The notes under the pieces were generated by a model, which saw nothing but the letters and a program-made list of their open reading frames with translations, did no database searches and had not been told where the DNA came from. DNA of 6,960 nt from Patescibacteria group bacterium (GTDB taxonomy: Bacteria; Patescibacteriota; Minisyncoccia; Phycocordibacterales; JAGLOS01): NCBI GenBank assembly GCA_018814635.1, contig JAHIYV010000129.1, positions 1-6,960 of the forward strand, read 5' to 3'. Positions within the stretch are counted from its first letter, which is position 1. Each line of letters opens with the position of its first letter. Shown piece after piece: positions 6,726-6,960 of the stretch. The translations under genes and the position numbers were made by a program.

Positions 6726-6731
6726 AGTATA
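6726..6731 (-). promoter_or_regulatory. Possible -10 box for the ATPase-led gene run
   Basis: On the minus strand TATACT matches the TATAAT consensus at five of six bases and sits 16 bases before the ATG at 6709. The matching -35 position is only T-rich, with no good TTGACA. The resulting leader would be very short, about 10 bases, and contains no ribosome-binding site. A promoter further upstream cannot be excluded. Confidence 0.35.
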
Positions 6732-6782
6732 TTACAAACTCGTACAAAAAAACAGGGTTGGCTGGAAAAGTATAAAATTCCC

Positions 6783-6809
6783 CTACTTGGGGGTGAAACC
6801 CCCAAGTAG
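6783..6809. repeat. Palindromic element, perfect 12-3-12, intergenic copy
   Basis: On the plus strand the arms are CTACTTGGGGGT and ACCCCCAAGTAG around the loop GAA. This is the same layout as the two copies in the lamin-tail gene, but in the opposite orientation to the surrounding genes judged by the loop and by the leading AAAAT(T/A)C flank. It lies between the DUF4015 gene end and the ATPase promoter region and could act as a transcript-end hairpin, although no U-run follows on either strand. Confidence 0.8.
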
Positions 6810-6813
6810 ATAA

Positions 6814-6835
6814 AGTGTTAAATATTTTTAACACT
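6814..6835 (-). terminator. Weak hairpin after the DUF4015 gene, possible terminator
   Basis: AGTGTTAAA and TTTAACACT pair over 9 bases around a 4-base loop, 26 bases past the DUF4015 stop. On the minus strand it is followed by TTTATC, a poor U-run. The AT-rich stem makes it weak alone; together with the adjacent strong palindrome at 6783-6809 it could end transcription. Confidence 0.35.
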
Positions 6836-6861
6836 GCTACACCGCCAACGACTACTCATTA

Positions 6862-6960
6862 TTATTCTGCCATTTCTAATGCCGCGTGGGTATAAGTGTT
6901 GCCTGCATCCCATAACATCCAGGAATCAAGTCCTGCGTCGTATGTTGCTTTGATCTGCGC
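6862..6960 (-). CDS. C-terminal end of a DUF4015-type putative glycoside hydrolase
   Basis: Only the last 32 codons and the TAA stop are in the window; the gene continues past the right edge. The end reads AQIKATYDAGLDSWMLWDAG followed by NTYTHAALEMAE. That matches what I know of the C-terminus of the DUF4015 (PF13200) putative glycosyl hydrolase family, in which a Q(I/V)xATYDAG helix leads to a W-x-L-W-(N/D) strand at the end of a TIM barrel. Its function in the family is predicted, not established. It points the same way as the ATPase-led run but is separated from it by 152 bases with hairpins, so it is probably a separate transcription unit. Confidence 0.65.
   Translation of the reverse strand, partial: AQIKATYDAGLDSWMLWDAGNTYTHAALEMAE

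Noticed and set aside
6742..6758. TTTTTTTG-containing run as a -35 box or terminator U-tract in the spacer
   Set aside because: The spacing to the -10 box is wrong for the TTGTAC match, and no hairpin directly precedes the T-run on the minus strand.

Overview
The window most likely comes from a Candidate Phyla Radiation (Patescibacteria, Parcubacteria-like) bacterium. Three things point there. The DNA is AT-rich. The large TraG/TraD/VirB4-like ATPase has the sequence pattern I associate with CPR genomes, with no N-terminal membrane segments. Next to it is a secreted lamin-tail/PKD protein with one C-terminal membrane anchor. All readable stops are TAA and no frame needs UGA to be read as an amino acid, so code 11 fits. 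The placement is inference from protein character, not from a marker gene.

All genes lie on the minus strand, so transcription runs from high to low coordinates. At the right edge is the last 32 codons of a DUF4015-type putative glycoside hydrolase (6862-6960). A 152-base spacer follows (6710-6861). It holds a short AT-rich hairpin, a 27-base near-perfect palindrome and a plausible -10 box. Next comes a tight gene run: a TraD/VirB4-like ATPase (4598-6709), a lamin-tail/PKD membrane-anchored surface protein (2845-4605, overlapping its neighbour by 8 bases), a polysaccharide deacetylase-family protein (1866-2840), a GT4 glycosyltransferase (699-1850), and an ATP-grasp protein that runs off the left edge (1-674). 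Gaps within the run are 24 bases or less, so it reads as one operon. It joins a DNA/protein-transport ATPase, a surface protein and three glycan-type enzymes. No stretch over 300 bases lacks a gene, and I see no tRNA, rRNA, CRISPR array or transposase.

The most interesting signal is a set of short palindromic elements that interrupt genes in frame. Three copies of a 12-3-12 hairpin (two inside the lamin-tail gene, one in the spacer) share the arm core ACTT(A/G)G. They differ from each other by paired, compensatory base changes. Two copies of a different 10-5-10 hairpin sit 11 bases apart inside the ATP-grasp gene, again with compensatory arm changes. Both families are translated in the same frame each time. 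They resemble in concept the protein-coding palindromic elements of Rickettsia, and I do not recognise a named family.
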